A DNA stretch of 64,000 nucleotides from Pseudomonas sp. JUb42 (GTDB lineage: Bacteria > Pseudomonadota > Gammaproteobacteria > Pseudomonadales > Pseudomonadaceae), in assembly GCF_024807945.1 (NCBI RefSeq), contig NZ_JANUFD010000003.1, positions 124,001 to 188,000 on the forward strand, written 5' to 3'. This document shows, in pieces, positions 44,111-53,024 of the stretch (positions within the stretch are counted from its first letter, which is position 1; every line of letters starts with the position of its first letter). The notes beneath the pieces were generated by a model. That model was given only the letters and a program-made list of their open reading frames with translations. It had not been told where the DNA came from and did no database searches. The translations under genes and the position numbers were made by a program.

Positions 44111-45157
44111 ATGCCGAGACTCAATGTATTACGCCCCGCACTGATGCTGGCGGCGGTATTGCTCAGCGGTTGTTCGAGCCTTTCTTACTACAGCCAATTG
44201 GTCGATGGCCAGCTCAGCCTGTTGCACGCTCGCGAGCCGGTGGCCGACGTGATTGCCGACCCCGGCCGTGACCCGAAACTGCGCGAGCGCCTGCGGCACG
44301 CCCAGGCTGCGCGGGAGTTTGCCAGTCGCGCATTGCACCTACCGGACAACCGCAGCTATCGACTGTATGCCGATATCCACCGGCCCTTTGTGGTCTGGAA
44401 TGTCTTCGCCACCGATGAATTTTCCCTGTCCCCGGTCACCCATTGCTTCCCGATTGCCGGTTGCGTGGCTTATCGCGGCTATTACAGCCAGGGCGGCGCT
44501 CGGGGCGATGCGGCGTTGCAGCGCCAGGCGGGCAAGGATGTCTATGTCAGCGGGGTCGAAGCCTACTCGACCCTGGGCTGGTTCGACGATCCGATCCTCA
44601 GCTCCATGTCTGGCTGGGGCGATGAACGCCTGTCCACGCTGATTTTCCATGAGCTGGCGCATCAGCGGTTTTATGTGAAGGACGACACCGAGTTCAACGA
44701 ATCCTACGCCAACTTCGTCGAGCAGGAAGGCACCCGCCAATGGCGCACCGCCCAAGGCCTGCCGCCGGAAAGCAAGAGCCAGGCCCGGCAGCGCGAGCAG
44801 TTCATTCAGTTGGTGCTCGATACCCGCGAGCGTCTGAAAACCCTGTACGCCCTGCCCTTGCCTGCCGCCGAAATGCGCACGCGCAAGGCCGCCGAATTCG
44901 AGCGTCTGCGCCGTGATTACCGGCAGATGCGCGATAGCCAGTGGGGCGGTGACAAGCGTTACGATGCCTGGGTCAACGCGCCGTTGAATAACGCCAGGCT
45001 GCTGCCGTTCGGGCTCTACGACCAATGGGTGCCGGCATTTTCGGCGGTGTTCAAGCAGGTGAACGGCGATTGGCCGGCGTTTTTCAGCGCGGTCGAAAAA
45101 TTGGGTCATTTACCCATTGAAGAGCGCAAAGCGGCACTGCAAAAGTTGATGCCCTGA
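44111..45157 (+). CDS. Putative lipoprotein aminopeptidase (PF10023-type)
   Basis: 348 residues beginning with a lipobox (MLAAVLLSGCSS). A zinc-protease motif FHELAHQRFYVKDDTEFNESYANFVE has HExxH with a downstream Glu. The start of the mature part (YYSQLVDGQLSLL) is typical of the DUF2265 predicted aminopeptidases. Its substrate is not known. It diverges from the lipoprotein at 43599. Confidence 0.9.
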   Translation: MPRLNVLRPALMLAAVLLSGCSSLSYYSQLVDGQLSLLHAREPVADVIADPGRDPKLRERLRHAQAAREFASRALHLPDNRSYRLYADIHRPFVVWNVFATDEFSLSPVTHCFPIAGCVAYRGYYSQGGARGDAALQRQAGKDVYVSGVEAYSTLGWFDDPILSSMSGWGDERLSTLIFHELAHQRFYVKDDTEFNESYANFVEQEGTRQWRTAQGLPPESKSQARQREQFIQLVLDTRERLKTLYALPLPAAEMRTRKAAEFERLRRDYRQMRDSQWGGDKRYDAWVNAPLNNARLLPFGLYDQWVPAFSAVFKQVNGDWPAFFSAVEKLGHLPIEERKAALQKLMP

Positions 45158-45186
45158 AGGTTGCCCATCCTCTTACAAACCGATTG

Positions 45187-45278
45187 TGTGGGAGCGAATT
45201 TATTCGCGAAAGCGGCATTTCAGGCGACGAATATGTAGCGAATGTACCGGCCTCTTCGCGAATGAATTCGCTCCCACA
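45187..45278. repeat. REPIN, GTGGGAGCGAATTTATTC arms
   Basis: Left arm TGTGGGAGCGAATTTATTCG and right arm CGAATGAATTCGCTCCCACA; plus-oriented spacer GCGGCATTTCAGGCGACG, then GCGAATGTACCGGCCTCTTCGCG. It separates two convergent genes. Confidence 0.93.
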
Positions 45279-45311
45279 GTTGCCCGCCAAGGCCGTGCCA
45301 TGGGGGACATA

Positions 45312-45962
45312 TCAGCGCTTGGCAAATGCCGCGCGCAAATCCGCCATCGTCTCAAAATGATAGGTCGGCGCCTGCCCCGCCAGCTCTTCGTGACTGCCAA
45401 ACCCATACCCCACTGCCACCACGTCCAGCCCGTTGCGCGTGCCACCAATCAAGTCGTGTTTGCGATCGCCGATCATCAGGGTTTGCGCCGGGTCCAGGCC
45501 TTCTTCGGCCAATAGATGGGCGATCAGCTCGACTTTGTCGGTGCGGGTGCCGTCCAGTTCGCTGCCGTAGATCACTTTGAAATAGCGGGCGAAGTCGAAG
45601 TGCCGGGCGATTTCCCGGGCGAATACCCAGGGCTTCGAGGTGGCGATATACAGGGTGCGATTCTGCCCGGCCAGGGTGTCGAGCAGTTCGAAAACGCCGT
45701 CGAACACGCGATTTTCATACAGTCCGGTGACCTTGAAGCGTTCGCGATAGAAGTTGACCGCTTCCCAAGCCTTGGCCTCGTCGAAACCGTAGAACTGCAT
45801 GAAGGCCTGCAACAGTGGCGGGCCGATAAAGTGTTCCAGGCGAGTGATGTCCGGCTCGTCGATGCCCAGGCGTGCCAGGGCGAACTGGATCGAGCGGGTA
45901 ATGCCTTCGCGCGGGTCGGTCAGGGTGCCGTCGAGGTCGAACAGAATTGTTGGGTAATGCAT
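45312..45962 (-). CDS. HAD-superfamily phosphatase (Gph-like)
   Basis: 216 residues with HAD motif I FDLDGTLTD (8-16), motif II YIATSKP (about 105), the Lys of motif III, and motif IV MIGDRKHDLIGG (about 165). The alpha-helical cap (about 20-85) is type C1, as in phosphoglycolate phosphatases. It begins the block orthologous to PA0065-PA0069, but the substrate is unproven. Confidence 0.9.
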   Translation of the reverse strand: MHYPTILFDLDGTLTDPREGITRSIQFALARLGIDEPDITRLEHFIGPPLLQAFMQFYGFDEAKAWEAVNFYRERFKVTGLYENRVFDGVFELLDTLAGQNRTLYIATSKPWVFAREIARHFDFARYFKVIYGSELDGTRTDKVELIAHLLAEEGLDPAQTLMIGDRKHDLIGGTRNGLDVVAVGYGFGSHEELAGQAPTYHFETMADLRAAFAKR

Positions 45963-45990
45963 GGGGTATCCGTTGGCAGGTTCAGGGAGG

Positions 45991-46536
45991 TCAGGCGCGG
46001 TCGTAGCCTTCGGCCAGGTGCTGATCCTTGAGTTTTACGTAGTTGGCGGCGCTGTAGGGGAAGAAGGCGATTTCCTTCTCGGTCAGGGTGCGTACCTGTT
46101 TGACCGGGCGGCCGACGTAGAGAAAGCCGCTTTCCAGCACCTTGCCCGGCGGCACCAGGCTACCTGCACCGATGATCACTTCGTCCTCGACCACGGCGCC
46201 GTCCATGATGGTGGTGCCCATGCCGATCAGGATGCGGTTGCCGACGGTGCAGCCGTGGAGCATGGCTTTGTGGCCGATGGTCACGTCGTCGCCGATCAGC
46301 AGCGGGAAACCGTCCGGGTTGAACGGCCCGGCGTGGGTGATGTGCAGCACGCTGCCGTCCTGCACGCTGGTGCGCGCGCCGATGCGGATGCGGTGCATGT
46401 CGCCACGGACCACGGTCAGCGGCCAGATCGAGCTGTCGACGCCGATTTCGACGTCGCCGATAACCACTGCCGTCGAATCGACAAAGGCCCGTTCGCCAAG
46501 GGCGGGAGTGTGTTGCTGGAACGTGCGGATGGCCAC
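45991..46536 (-). CDS. Gamma-class carbonic anhydrase family protein
   Basis: 181 residues of left-handed beta-helix with hexapeptide repeats. The start is a GTG (VAIRTFQQHTPALGERAFV) preceded by AAGGAGCCTATC. The metal-binding His residues lie in VLHITHAGPF and TIGHKAMLHGC, as in the CaiE/YrdA group. Activity as a true carbonic anhydrase is not assured for this group. It diverges from prlC by 112 nt. Confidence 0.93.
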   Translation of the reverse strand: MAIRTFQQHTPALGERAFVDSTAVVIGDVEIGVDSSIWPLTVVRGDMHRIRIGARTSVQDGSVLHITHAGPFNPDGFPLLIGDDVTIGHKAMLHGCTVGNRILIGMGTTIMDGAVVEDEVIIGAGSLVPPGKVLESGFLYVGRPVKQVRTLTEKEIAFFPYSAANYVKLKDQHLAEGYDRA

Positions 46537-46648
46537 GATAGGCTCCTTCTTTGCTCGCGATAGTCGCGGGATCGGGGTCTGCTTGCTGCGGTGAGCGCCG
46601 ATTGTAATTAAGATGCGAGGGTGTTTCTTCCAGCCAAGGTGCAAAACC

Positions 46649-48700
46649 GTGAGCGCGAACAACCCTCTTTTGCAATCGTACGACCTGCCAGCCTTTTCGG
46701 CGATCCGTGCCGAGCATGTAAAACCTGCCATCGACCAGATTCTCGCTGACAACCGCGTGGCCATTGCCGATATCCTCGCCAAGCAGGGCAAGGCCCCGAC
46801 ATGGGCCGGCCTGGTGCTGGCCATGGACGAACTCAATGGGCGTCTGGGCGATGCCTGGAGCCCGGTCAGTCACCTCAACGCCGTGTGCAACAGCGCCGAG
46901 CTGCGTGAAGCCTATGAGTCCTGCTTGCCGGGCCTGAGCGCCTACTCCACGGAGCTGGGCCAGAACCGTGAGCTGTTCCAGGCTTATGAGGCGCTGGCCA
47001 ACAGCCCGGAAGCCGCTGGCTTCGACGTGGCGCAGAAAACCATTCTCGAACATTCCCTGCGCGATTTCCGCCTGTCGGGTATCGATTTGCCGCCCGAGCA
47101 GCAAAAGCGCTACGCCGAAGTGCAGAGCAAGCTGTCGGAACTGGGCAGCCAGTTCTCCAACCAGTTGCTGGACGCGACCCAGGCCTGGACCAAACTGGTT
47201 ACCGATGAATCGGCCCTGGCCGGTCTGACCGAGTCCGCCAAGCAGCAAATGGCTGCGGCGGCCAAGGCCAAGGATCTCGAAGGCTTCCTGATCACCCTGG
47301 AATTCCCGAGTTATTACGCCGTAATGACCTACGCCGAAGACCGCGCCCTGCGCGAGGAAGTGTATGCCGCCTACTGCACACGTTCTTCCGACCAGGGCCC
47401 GAACGCCGGGCAGAACGACAACGGCCCAGTGATGGAGCAGATCCTCGACCTGCGTCAGGAACTGGCCAAGCTGCTGGGCTTTGCCAGCTTCTCCGAGCTG
47501 AGCCTGGCGACCAAGATGGCCGAGTCCAGCGATCAGGTGCTGACTTTCCTGCGTGACCTGGCCAAGCGCAGCAAGCCGTTTGCCGCCCAGGATCTGCAAC
47601 AACTGCGCGCCTATGCCGCCGAACACGGCTGCCCGGACCTGCAGAGCTGGGACAGCGGCTTTTACGGCGAAAAACTGCGCGAGCAGCGCTACAGCGTTTC
47701 CCAGGAAGCCCTGCGCGCCTACTTCCCCATCGACAAAGTGCTGACCGGGCTGTTTGCCATCGTCCAGCGCCTGTACGGCATCGAAATCGTCGAGCAGAAA
47801 GGTTTCGATACCTGGCACCCGGATGTGCGCCTGTTCGAGATCAGCGAGAACGGCCAGCACGTCGGCCGCTTCTTCTTCGATCTCTATGCCCGAGCCAACA
47901 AGCGCGGCGGTGCTTGGATGGACGGCGCCCGCGACCGTCGCCGCACCGTTGATGGCCGCCTGCAAAACCCGGTGGCCAACCTGGTCTGCAATTTTACCCC
48001 GGCAGTGGGCGGCAAACCTGCGCTGCTGACCCATGATGAAGTCACCACCCTGTTCCACGAGTTCGGCCATGGCTTGCACCACCTGCTGACCCGCATCGAA
48101 CACGTCGGTGTTTCGGGGATCAACGGTGTGGCCTGGGATGCGGTCGAGCTGCCAAGCCAGTTCATGGAAAACTGGTGCTGGGAGCCGGAAGGCCTGGCGC
48201 TGATTTCCGGTCACTACGAGACCGGCGCAGCCCTGCCTCAGGACCTGTTGGAAAAAATGCTTGCCGCCAAGAACTTCCAGTCCGGCCTGATGATGGTTCG
48301 CCAACTGGAGTTCTCGCTGTTCGACTTCGAATTGCACGCCACTCATGGCGATGGCCGCAGCGTTGCCCAAGTGCTTGAAGGCGTGCGCGACGAAGTGTCG
48401 GTCATGCGTCCACCGGCCTATAACCGCTTCCCCAACAGCTTCGCGCATATCTTCGCGGGCGGTTACGCGGCGGGTTACTACAGCTACAAGTGGGCCGAAG
48501 TGCTGTCGGCCGATGCCTTCTCGCGTTTCGAAGAAGACGGCGTGCTCAATGCCGACACCGGCCGCGCATTCCGTGAGGCGATTCTGGCCCGTGGCGGCTC
48601 TCAGGCACCGATGGTGCTGTTCGTCGATTTCCGCGGACGCGAACCCTCGATTGACGCACTCTTGCGCCACTCAGGCCTGAGCGAGGAAGCGGCAGCATGA
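46649..48700 (+). CDS. prlC: Oligopeptidase A
   Basis: Cytoplasmic M3 metallopeptidase that degrades short peptides and signal-peptide fragments. The start is GTG (VSANNPLLQSYDLP), giving 683 residues; the family motif TTLFHEFGHGLHHLL (zinc His with HExxH) is at about 465-479. The C-terminal part has HIFAGGYAAGYYSYKWAEVLSADAF. It overlaps the next gene by 4 nt (ATGA). Confidence 0.97.
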   Translation: MSANNPLLQSYDLPAFSAIRAEHVKPAIDQILADNRVAIADILAKQGKAPTWAGLVLAMDELNGRLGDAWSPVSHLNAVCNSAELREAYESCLPGLSAYSTELGQNRELFQAYEALANSPEAAGFDVAQKTILEHSLRDFRLSGIDLPPEQQKRYAEVQSKLSELGSQFSNQLLDATQAWTKLVTDESALAGLTESAKQQMAAAAKAKDLEGFLITLEFPSYYAVMTYAEDRALREEVYAAYCTRSSDQGPNAGQNDNGPVMEQILDLRQELAKLLGFASFSELSLATKMAESSDQVLTFLRDLAKRSKPFAAQDLQQLRAYAAEHGCPDLQSWDSGFYGEKLREQRYSVSQEALRAYFPIDKVLTGLFAIVQRLYGIEIVEQKGFDTWHPDVRLFEISENGQHVGRFFFDLYARANKRGGAWMDGARDRRRTVDGRLQNPVANLVCNFTPAVGGKPALLTHDEVTTLFHEFGHGLHHLLTRIEHVGVSGINGVAWDAVELPSQFMENWCWEPEGLALISGHYETGAALPQDLLEKMLAAKNFQSGLMMVRQLEFSLFDFELHATHGDGRSVAQVLEGVRDEVSVMRPPAYNRFPNSFAHIFAGGYAAGYYSYKWAEVLSADAFSRFEEDGVLNADTGRAFREAILARGGSQAPMVLFVDFRGREPSIDALLRHSGLSEEAAA

Positions 48701-48984
48701 CCGATACACCGCCAATCGTGACCAAGAAGCGCTTTATCGCCGGGGCTGTCTGCCCGGCGTGCAGCGAACCCGACAAGCTGATGATGTGGAGCGAAAACGA
48801 CGTGCCGCACCGTGAGTGCGTCGCCTGCGGTTACAGCGACACGCTCAATGCCGATGGCAACTCAGTGCCCAAGGAATTGGGCACGCGGGTCAATAAGCCA
48901 GTGGTGAAACCGGCTGATCCGAAGGTGCAGGGCGTGCAGTTTTTCCCCAATCCGAAGCTGAAAAAGCCGGTTGATCCGAGCTAA
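48697..48984 (+). CDS. YheV-family zinc-ribbon protein
   Basis: 95 residues with two Cys pairs, CPAC (about 19-22) and CVAC (about 41-44), in a small zinc ribbon, followed by a Pro/Lys-rich tail. It begins TKKRFIAGAVCPACSE. The E. coli homologue YheV is also downstream of prlC-like genes, and the ATGA overlap couples it to prlC. The function is unknown. Confidence 0.92.
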   Translation: MTDTPPIVTKKRFIAGAVCPACSEPDKLMMWSENDVPHRECVACGYSDTLNADGNSVPKELGTRVNKPVVKPADPKVQGVQFFPNPKLKKPVDPS

Positions 48985-49019
48985 GAAGTGGTTACGGAAT
49001 AAATTTGGAGTACGAATGC

Positions 49020-49111
49020 TGTGGGAGCGAATTCATTCGCGAAGACGGTGCTTCAGCCGATAGATATGTATCGAATGTACCGCCCTCTTCGCGGATGAAT
49101 CCGCTCCCACA
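49020..49111. repeat. REPIN between the YheV-like and radical SAM genes
   Basis: Left arm TGTGGGAGCGAATTCATTCG and right arm CGGATGAATCCGCTCCCACA; spacer GACGGTGCTTCAGCCGAT, ending TCGAATGTACCGCCCTCTTCGCG, plus-oriented. The 284-nt gap between the two genes holds this element, then the LexA box; no gene is seen in it. Confidence 0.93.
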
Positions 49112-49233
49112 CGATTTGCTCCCTGCCACGGTTAGTGTTTGCTGCGTGACAGCGCGGCGTCGTAGACGGGGCGGTATCTCCCACAGACGTGCCCATCCAT
49201 CGGCTACGCTAGCCTTCTCAGATGCTTTCTTTA

Positions 49234-49253
49234 TACTGTACAAATAACCAGTA
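49234..49253 (+). promoter_or_regulatory. LexA (SOS) box
   Basis: TACTGTACAAATAACCAGTA keeps both TACTG and CAGTA half-sites with a 10-bp spacer, and the symmetry extends one base pair or more outward (TATACTG/CAGTATA). It lies 15 nt upstream of the radical SAM gene. The P. aeruginosa orthologue, PA0069, is, to my knowledge, a member of the LexA regulon. Confidence 0.9.
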
Positions 49254-49268
49254 TAGAGAAGCGTCCCC

Positions 49269-50327
49269 ATGTCCATTGCTCTACCGCCTCGCGGTCGCGG
49301 CACGGCGACCAATCCGCATAATCGCTTCGCGCCCAACCGCTCGGTGGCCGAGGACGACGGCTGGTATCAGGAAGTGCCGATGACTCAGGGTACCCAGGTC
49401 ACCACCGAGACCGCCAAGAGCATCATTACCCGCAACAGCTCGCCGGATATTCCTTTCGACCGTTCCATCAATCCGTATCGCGGCTGCGAACATGGCTGTA
49501 TCTACTGCTATGCGCGCCCTTCTCACGCCTATTGGGATATGTCGCCGGGGCTGGATTTCGAGACCAAGCTGATCGCCAAGACCAACGCAGCCGCGCTGCT
49601 CGAGCAACAGTTGTCCAAGCCCGGCTATACGGTGGCGCCGATTACCCTGGGCGCCAATACCGATCCGTACCAGCCCATCGAGCGCGAGTACAAAATCACC
49701 CGCGCCACGCTTGAAGTGCTGCTGCGTTACCGGCATCCGGTGAGCATCATCACCAAGGGTTCGCTGATCCTGCGCGATCTGGATTTGCTGGCCGAACTGG
49801 CCAGGCAGCGTTTGGTTTCGGTCTACATCAGCCTGACGACCCTGGATGATGAGCTCAAACGTATCCTCGAGCCCCGTGCAGCAGCGCCCAAGGCCCGGTT
49901 GCGGGCGATCCGTGTGTTGCGCGATGCCGGGGTGCCTGTGGGTGTGATCTGCGCACCCATGATCCCGATGATCAACGACAACGAGCTGGAAAGCCTGCTC
50001 AACGAAGCCCATGCCGCCGGTGCATTGAGTGCCAGTTACATCATGTTGCGTCTGCCTCTGGAAGTAGCGCCGCTGTTCGAGGAGTGGTTGCAAGCCCATT
50101 ACCCACAGCGCGCCGAGCATGTGATGAGCCTGGTGCGTCAGAGCCGTGGTGGGCAGGTGTATGACAGTCGCTTCGGTTCACGCATGCGCGGCGAAGGGCC
50201 GTTTGCCGATCTGCTGGCCCAGCGCTATGCCGTGGCGATCAAGCGCCTGGGACTCAATCAGCGTCGCGGCTTCAGCCTGGATTGCACGGCTTTCTGCCCG
50301 CCGGGTGGGCAGATGTCGTTGTTGTAG
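49269..50327 (+). CDS. PA0069-family radical SAM protein
   Basis: 352 residues. The iron-sulfur cluster motif is CEHGCIYC (C-x3-C-x2-C, about 73-80), with NPYRG just before it. The rest is a TIM-barrel radical SAM core (VYISLTTLDDELKRILEP, VPVGVICAPMIPMINDNE), similar to spore-photoproduct-lyase-like proteins and Rv2578c. The LexA box upstream implies an SOS role, possibly DNA repair, but the substrate is unknown. No partner gene is adjacent. Confidence 0.93.
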   Translation: MSIALPPRGRGTATNPHNRFAPNRSVAEDDGWYQEVPMTQGTQVTTETAKSIITRNSSPDIPFDRSINPYRGCEHGCIYCYARPSHAYWDMSPGLDFETKLIAKTNAAALLEQQLSKPGYTVAPITLGANTDPYQPIEREYKITRATLEVLLRYRHPVSIITKGSLILRDLDLLAELARQRLVSVYISLTTLDDELKRILEPRAAAPKARLRAIRVLRDAGVPVGVICAPMIPMINDNELESLLNEAHAAGALSASYIMLRLPLEVAPLFEEWLQAHYPQRAEHVMSLVRQSRGGQVYDSRFGSRMRGEGPFADLLAQRYAVAIKRLGLNQRRGFSLDCTAFCPPGGQMSLL

Positions 50328-50350
50328 TTTTCTTGGCGAGTGAGGTTCTT

Positions 50351-50416
50351 TAGGAGCTGCCGAAGGCTGCGATGGGGTGCTGCCTGATGTACCGATTTCG
50401 CAGCCTTTGGCAGCTC
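50351..50416. repeat. Imperfect inverted repeat, GAGCTGCCGAAGGCTGCGA type
   Basis: TAGGAGCTGCCGAAGGCTGC at the left and GCAGCCTTTGGCAGCTC at the right pair with one mismatch around a spacer of about 26 nt. This sequence differs from the GTGGGAGCG REPs and is a second repeat family known in pseudomonads. It is downstream of the radical SAM gene. Confidence 0.75.
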
Positions 50417-50489
50417 ATGCAGATCCATCTTGACCGCCCAGTGGTCGACTACATTCAGTTTCAATTAAGCTTTGCAGACTAGTCTGTCA

Positions 50490-50558
50490 CTCGAAGTGGT
50501 CTGTGGATGTCACAGAAAACGGAATTTTCTGACATGGAAAAAAGAAAACCACTTCGAG
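50490..50558. repeat. Nested hairpin upstream of beta-carbonic anhydrase
   Basis: The outer stem CTCGAAGTGGT (50490-50500) pairs exactly with 50548-50558. Inside it ATGTC/GACAT (50507-50511 and 50531-50535) and AGAAAA/TTTTCT (50514-50519 and 50525-50530) form a second stem around a CGGAA loop with a 2-nt bulge. A GACTAGTC palindrome lies just before it (50478-50485). It ends 42 nt before the gene. The interval 50328-50600 otherwise holds only the repeat at 50351; no gene is seen. Confidence 0.65.
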
Positions 50559-50600
50559 ATAAGGCAATAATCCACATCAATCCGTCAGAGAGGATGAGAC

Positions 50601-51323
50601 ATGAGCGACATGGATAAACAGACGTTGGCTGCATCGGCGCCAGCTGCAGATAGCCCCGAGGCAGCCTTGCAACACATCGTTGATGGCTTCAAGCACTTCC
50701 GCAAGGAGGTCTTTCCGGAGCAGGAAGAGCTATTCAAGAAGCTCGCGACCGCGCAAAACCCCCGCGCCATGTTCATCACCTGCGCCGACTCGCGCATCGT
50801 CCCCGAACTGATTACCCACAGCTCCCCCGGCGACCTGTTCGTCACGCGTAACGTCGGCAACGTCGTGCCGCCGTATGGCCAGATGAACGGCGGTGTTTCC
50901 ACCGCGATCGAATACGCGGTGCTGGCCCTGGGTGTACAGCACATCATCATCTGCGGTCACTCCGACTGTGGCGCCATGCGCGCCGTGCTCAACCCCGACT
51001 CCCTGGAAAAAATGCCGACGGTCAGGGCTTGGCTGCGCCATGCCGAAGTCGCGCGCACGGTGGTCGAGGACAACTGCCATTGCAGCGGTGAAAAAGAAAC
51101 CATGCATGTGCTGACCCAGGAAAACGTCATCGCCCAGTTGCAGCATTTGCGCACCCACCCTTCGGTGGCCTCGAAGATCGCCAACGGCCAACTGTTCATC
51201 CATGGCTGGGTCTACAGCATCGAGACCAGCGAAATCCTGGCCTACGACGCCGAGCAGGATACGTTCCTGCCGCTTGATGGCAGCTCGCATATACCCGTTG
51301 CGACACCCAAGTCACGTTTCTAG
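50601..51323 (+). CDS. Beta-class carbonic anhydrase
   Basis: 240-residue zinc enzyme interconverting CO2 and bicarbonate. Zinc ligands and catalytic residues are in CADSRI (about 60) and HSDCGAMRAV (about 120); the conserved IRVGNV-type segment appears as VTRNVGNVVPPYG. Start ATG follows GAGAGGATGAGAC. The SulP transporter gene is 110 nt downstream, suggesting joint handling of bicarbonate or CO2. Confidence 0.95.
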   Translation: MSDMDKQTLAASAPAADSPEAALQHIVDGFKHFRKEVFPEQEELFKKLATAQNPRAMFITCADSRIVPELITHSSPGDLFVTRNVGNVVPPYGQMNGGVSTAIEYAVLALGVQHIIICGHSDCGAMRAVLNPDSLEKMPTVRAWLRHAEVARTVVEDNCHCSGEKETMHVLTQENVIAQLQHLRTHPSVASKIANGQLFIHGWVYSIETSEILAYDAEQDTFLPLDGSSHIPVATPKSRF

Positions 51324-51433
51324 CCGCACGAGCTGAACACGACTAACGGTCGAATCCTTCTTTAAGCCCGACGCTGCGCCTTGGATGCGCGGCAGGGCTT
51401 TGCCATGTCTGAAGAAAAACCCGGAGAGTCGTC

Positions 51434-52966
51434 ATGGGTGCTACAGAACTTAAATCGTTGTTGCCACGGGAGCTGCTGGCGTCCGTGGTGGTCTTTCTGG
51501 TCGCCCTGCCCTTGTGCATGGGCATTGCCATCGCTTCGGGCATGCCGCCTGCCAAGGGCTTGGTCACGGGTATTATCGGCGGCCTGGTAGTGGGCTGGCT
51601 GGCGGGATCGCCGTTGCAGGTCAGCGGCCCGGCTGCGGGGCTGGCGGTGCTGGTCTTCGAGTTGGTACGCGAGCACGGCATGGCCATGCTCGGGCCGATC
51701 CTGCTGCTGGCGGGTTTGCTGCAAGTACTGGCCGGGCGTTTCAAGCTCGGCTGCTGGTTCCGGGTCACGGCGCCAGCAGTGGTCTACGGCATGCTGGCCG
51801 GGATTGGCGTGCTGATTGTACTGTCACAACTGCATGTGATGTTCGACAGCGGGCCGCAGCCCTCGGGGCTGGATAACCTGATCGCCTTCCCTACGACTCT
51901 GCTTGGCGCCTTCGGCCCCGGCAGTGCCCTGTACGCCGGGCTGTTGGGGCTGGGCACGATCCTGATCATGTTGGCCTGGGAAAAGCGCCGCCCGCAAGCC
52001 TTGCGCTTCGTACCGGGGGCCTTGCTCGGTGTCGGTGCGGCGACCGCTGCCAGTCTGCTGCTGGCGCTGCCGGTCAAGCGCGTCGAAGTGCCTGCCAACC
52101 TGGCCGAAGCCATCGACTGGCTGCGCCCGGCGGATCTGCTCAACCTGGCGGATCCAGCCATTCTGGTCGCCGCCTTTGCCGTGGCCTTTATCGCCAGTGC
52201 TGAAACCCTGTTGTCGGCGGCAGCGGTGGACCGCATGCACAACGGCGTGCGCTCTGACTTCGACAAGGAGCTCAGCGCCCAGGGCGTGGGCAATATGCTT
52301 TGCGGTCTGGTCGGTGCGTTGCCAATGACCGGGGTGATCGTGCGCAGCTCAGCCAACGTGCAGGCCGGTGCCAAGACCCGGATGTCAGCGATGTTCCATG
52401 GCCTGTGGCTGCTGGCCTTCGTGTTGCTATTGTCCAGTGTGCTGCAGAGCATTCCAGTGGCGAGCCTGGCGGGGGTGTTGGTCTACACCGGCCTCAAGCT
52501 GGTGGACCTGAAAGCCTTTCGCGGCCTGGGTCGCTACGGACGCATGCCGATGTTCACCTACGCGGCGACGGCCATCGCGATTGTTTCTACGGACCTGCTG
52601 ACCGGTGTGCTGATCGGTTTTGCCCTGACCCTGGTCAAGCTGGCCTTCAAGGCGGCGCGCCTGAAAATCAGCCTGGTCGAGCTGGAGCCACAAGGGGAAA
52701 TGGAGTTGCGCCTGATCGGTGCCGCGACCTTCCTCAAAGTGCCGGCCCTGACCCAGGCCTTGAACAGCATCCCCAAGGGCAGCACTGTGCATGTACCGTT
52801 GAATAACCTGAGTTATATCGACCACTCGTGCCTGGAGTTGCTGGAAGAGTGGGGGCGCGCGAATGCGGCGCAAGGTTCGCGGTTGATCATTGAGTCGCGG
52901 GGCTTGAAGCGTCGATTGGAAGGGCGTGTGCGCACGACGGTGGGAATGGGTAGCGCGGTATCGTAG
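51434..52966 (+). CDS. SulP-family inorganic anion transporter
   Basis: 510-residue membrane protein with about ten to twelve helices and a C-terminal STAS domain (about 425-505). The start MGATELKSLLPRELLASVVVFLVALPLCMGIAIASGMPP is family-typical, followed by the GPAAGLAVLV region. Its position directly after a carbonic anhydrase suggests bicarbonate transport, as seen in other CA-SulP pairs, but sulfate or another anion is equally possible. Confidence 0.92.
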   Translation: MGATELKSLLPRELLASVVVFLVALPLCMGIAIASGMPPAKGLVTGIIGGLVVGWLAGSPLQVSGPAAGLAVLVFELVREHGMAMLGPILLLAGLLQVLAGRFKLGCWFRVTAPAVVYGMLAGIGVLIVLSQLHVMFDSGPQPSGLDNLIAFPTTLLGAFGPGSALYAGLLGLGTILIMLAWEKRRPQALRFVPGALLGVGAATAASLLLALPVKRVEVPANLAEAIDWLRPADLLNLADPAILVAAFAVAFIASAETLLSAAAVDRMHNGVRSDFDKELSAQGVGNMLCGLVGALPMTGVIVRSSANVQAGAKTRMSAMFHGLWLLAFVLLLSSVLQSIPVASLAGVLVYTGLKLVDLKAFRGLGRYGRMPMFTYAATAIAIVSTDLLTGVLIGFALTLVKLAFKAARLKISLVELEPQGEMELRLIGAATFLKVPALTQALNSIPKGSTVHVPLNNLSYIDHSCLELLEEWGRANAAQGSRLIIESRGLKRRLEGRVRTTVGMGSAVS

Positions 52967-52975
52967 GGAAAATAG

Positions 52976-53024
52976 GACCCGCAGTTACCTGCGGGTCATA
53001 TACAGCAAGGGCTTCAGCCCTTGC
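52976..53024. terminator. Paired hairpins between convergent genes
   Basis: GACCCGCAG/CTGCGGGTC (52976-52984 and 52989-52997, TTAC loop) then GCAAGGGCT/AGCCCTTGC (53005-53013 and 53016-53024, 2-nt loop). The second overlaps the stop region of the minus-strand gene. There is no T-run, so termination is inferred from position and stability. Confidence 0.5.

Noticed and set aside
46160..48670. Open frame of 836 codons on the minus strand across prlC and the gamma-carbonic anhydrase
   Set aside because: It is antisense to prlC, with composition typical of the complementary strand of high-GC genes and no family motif.
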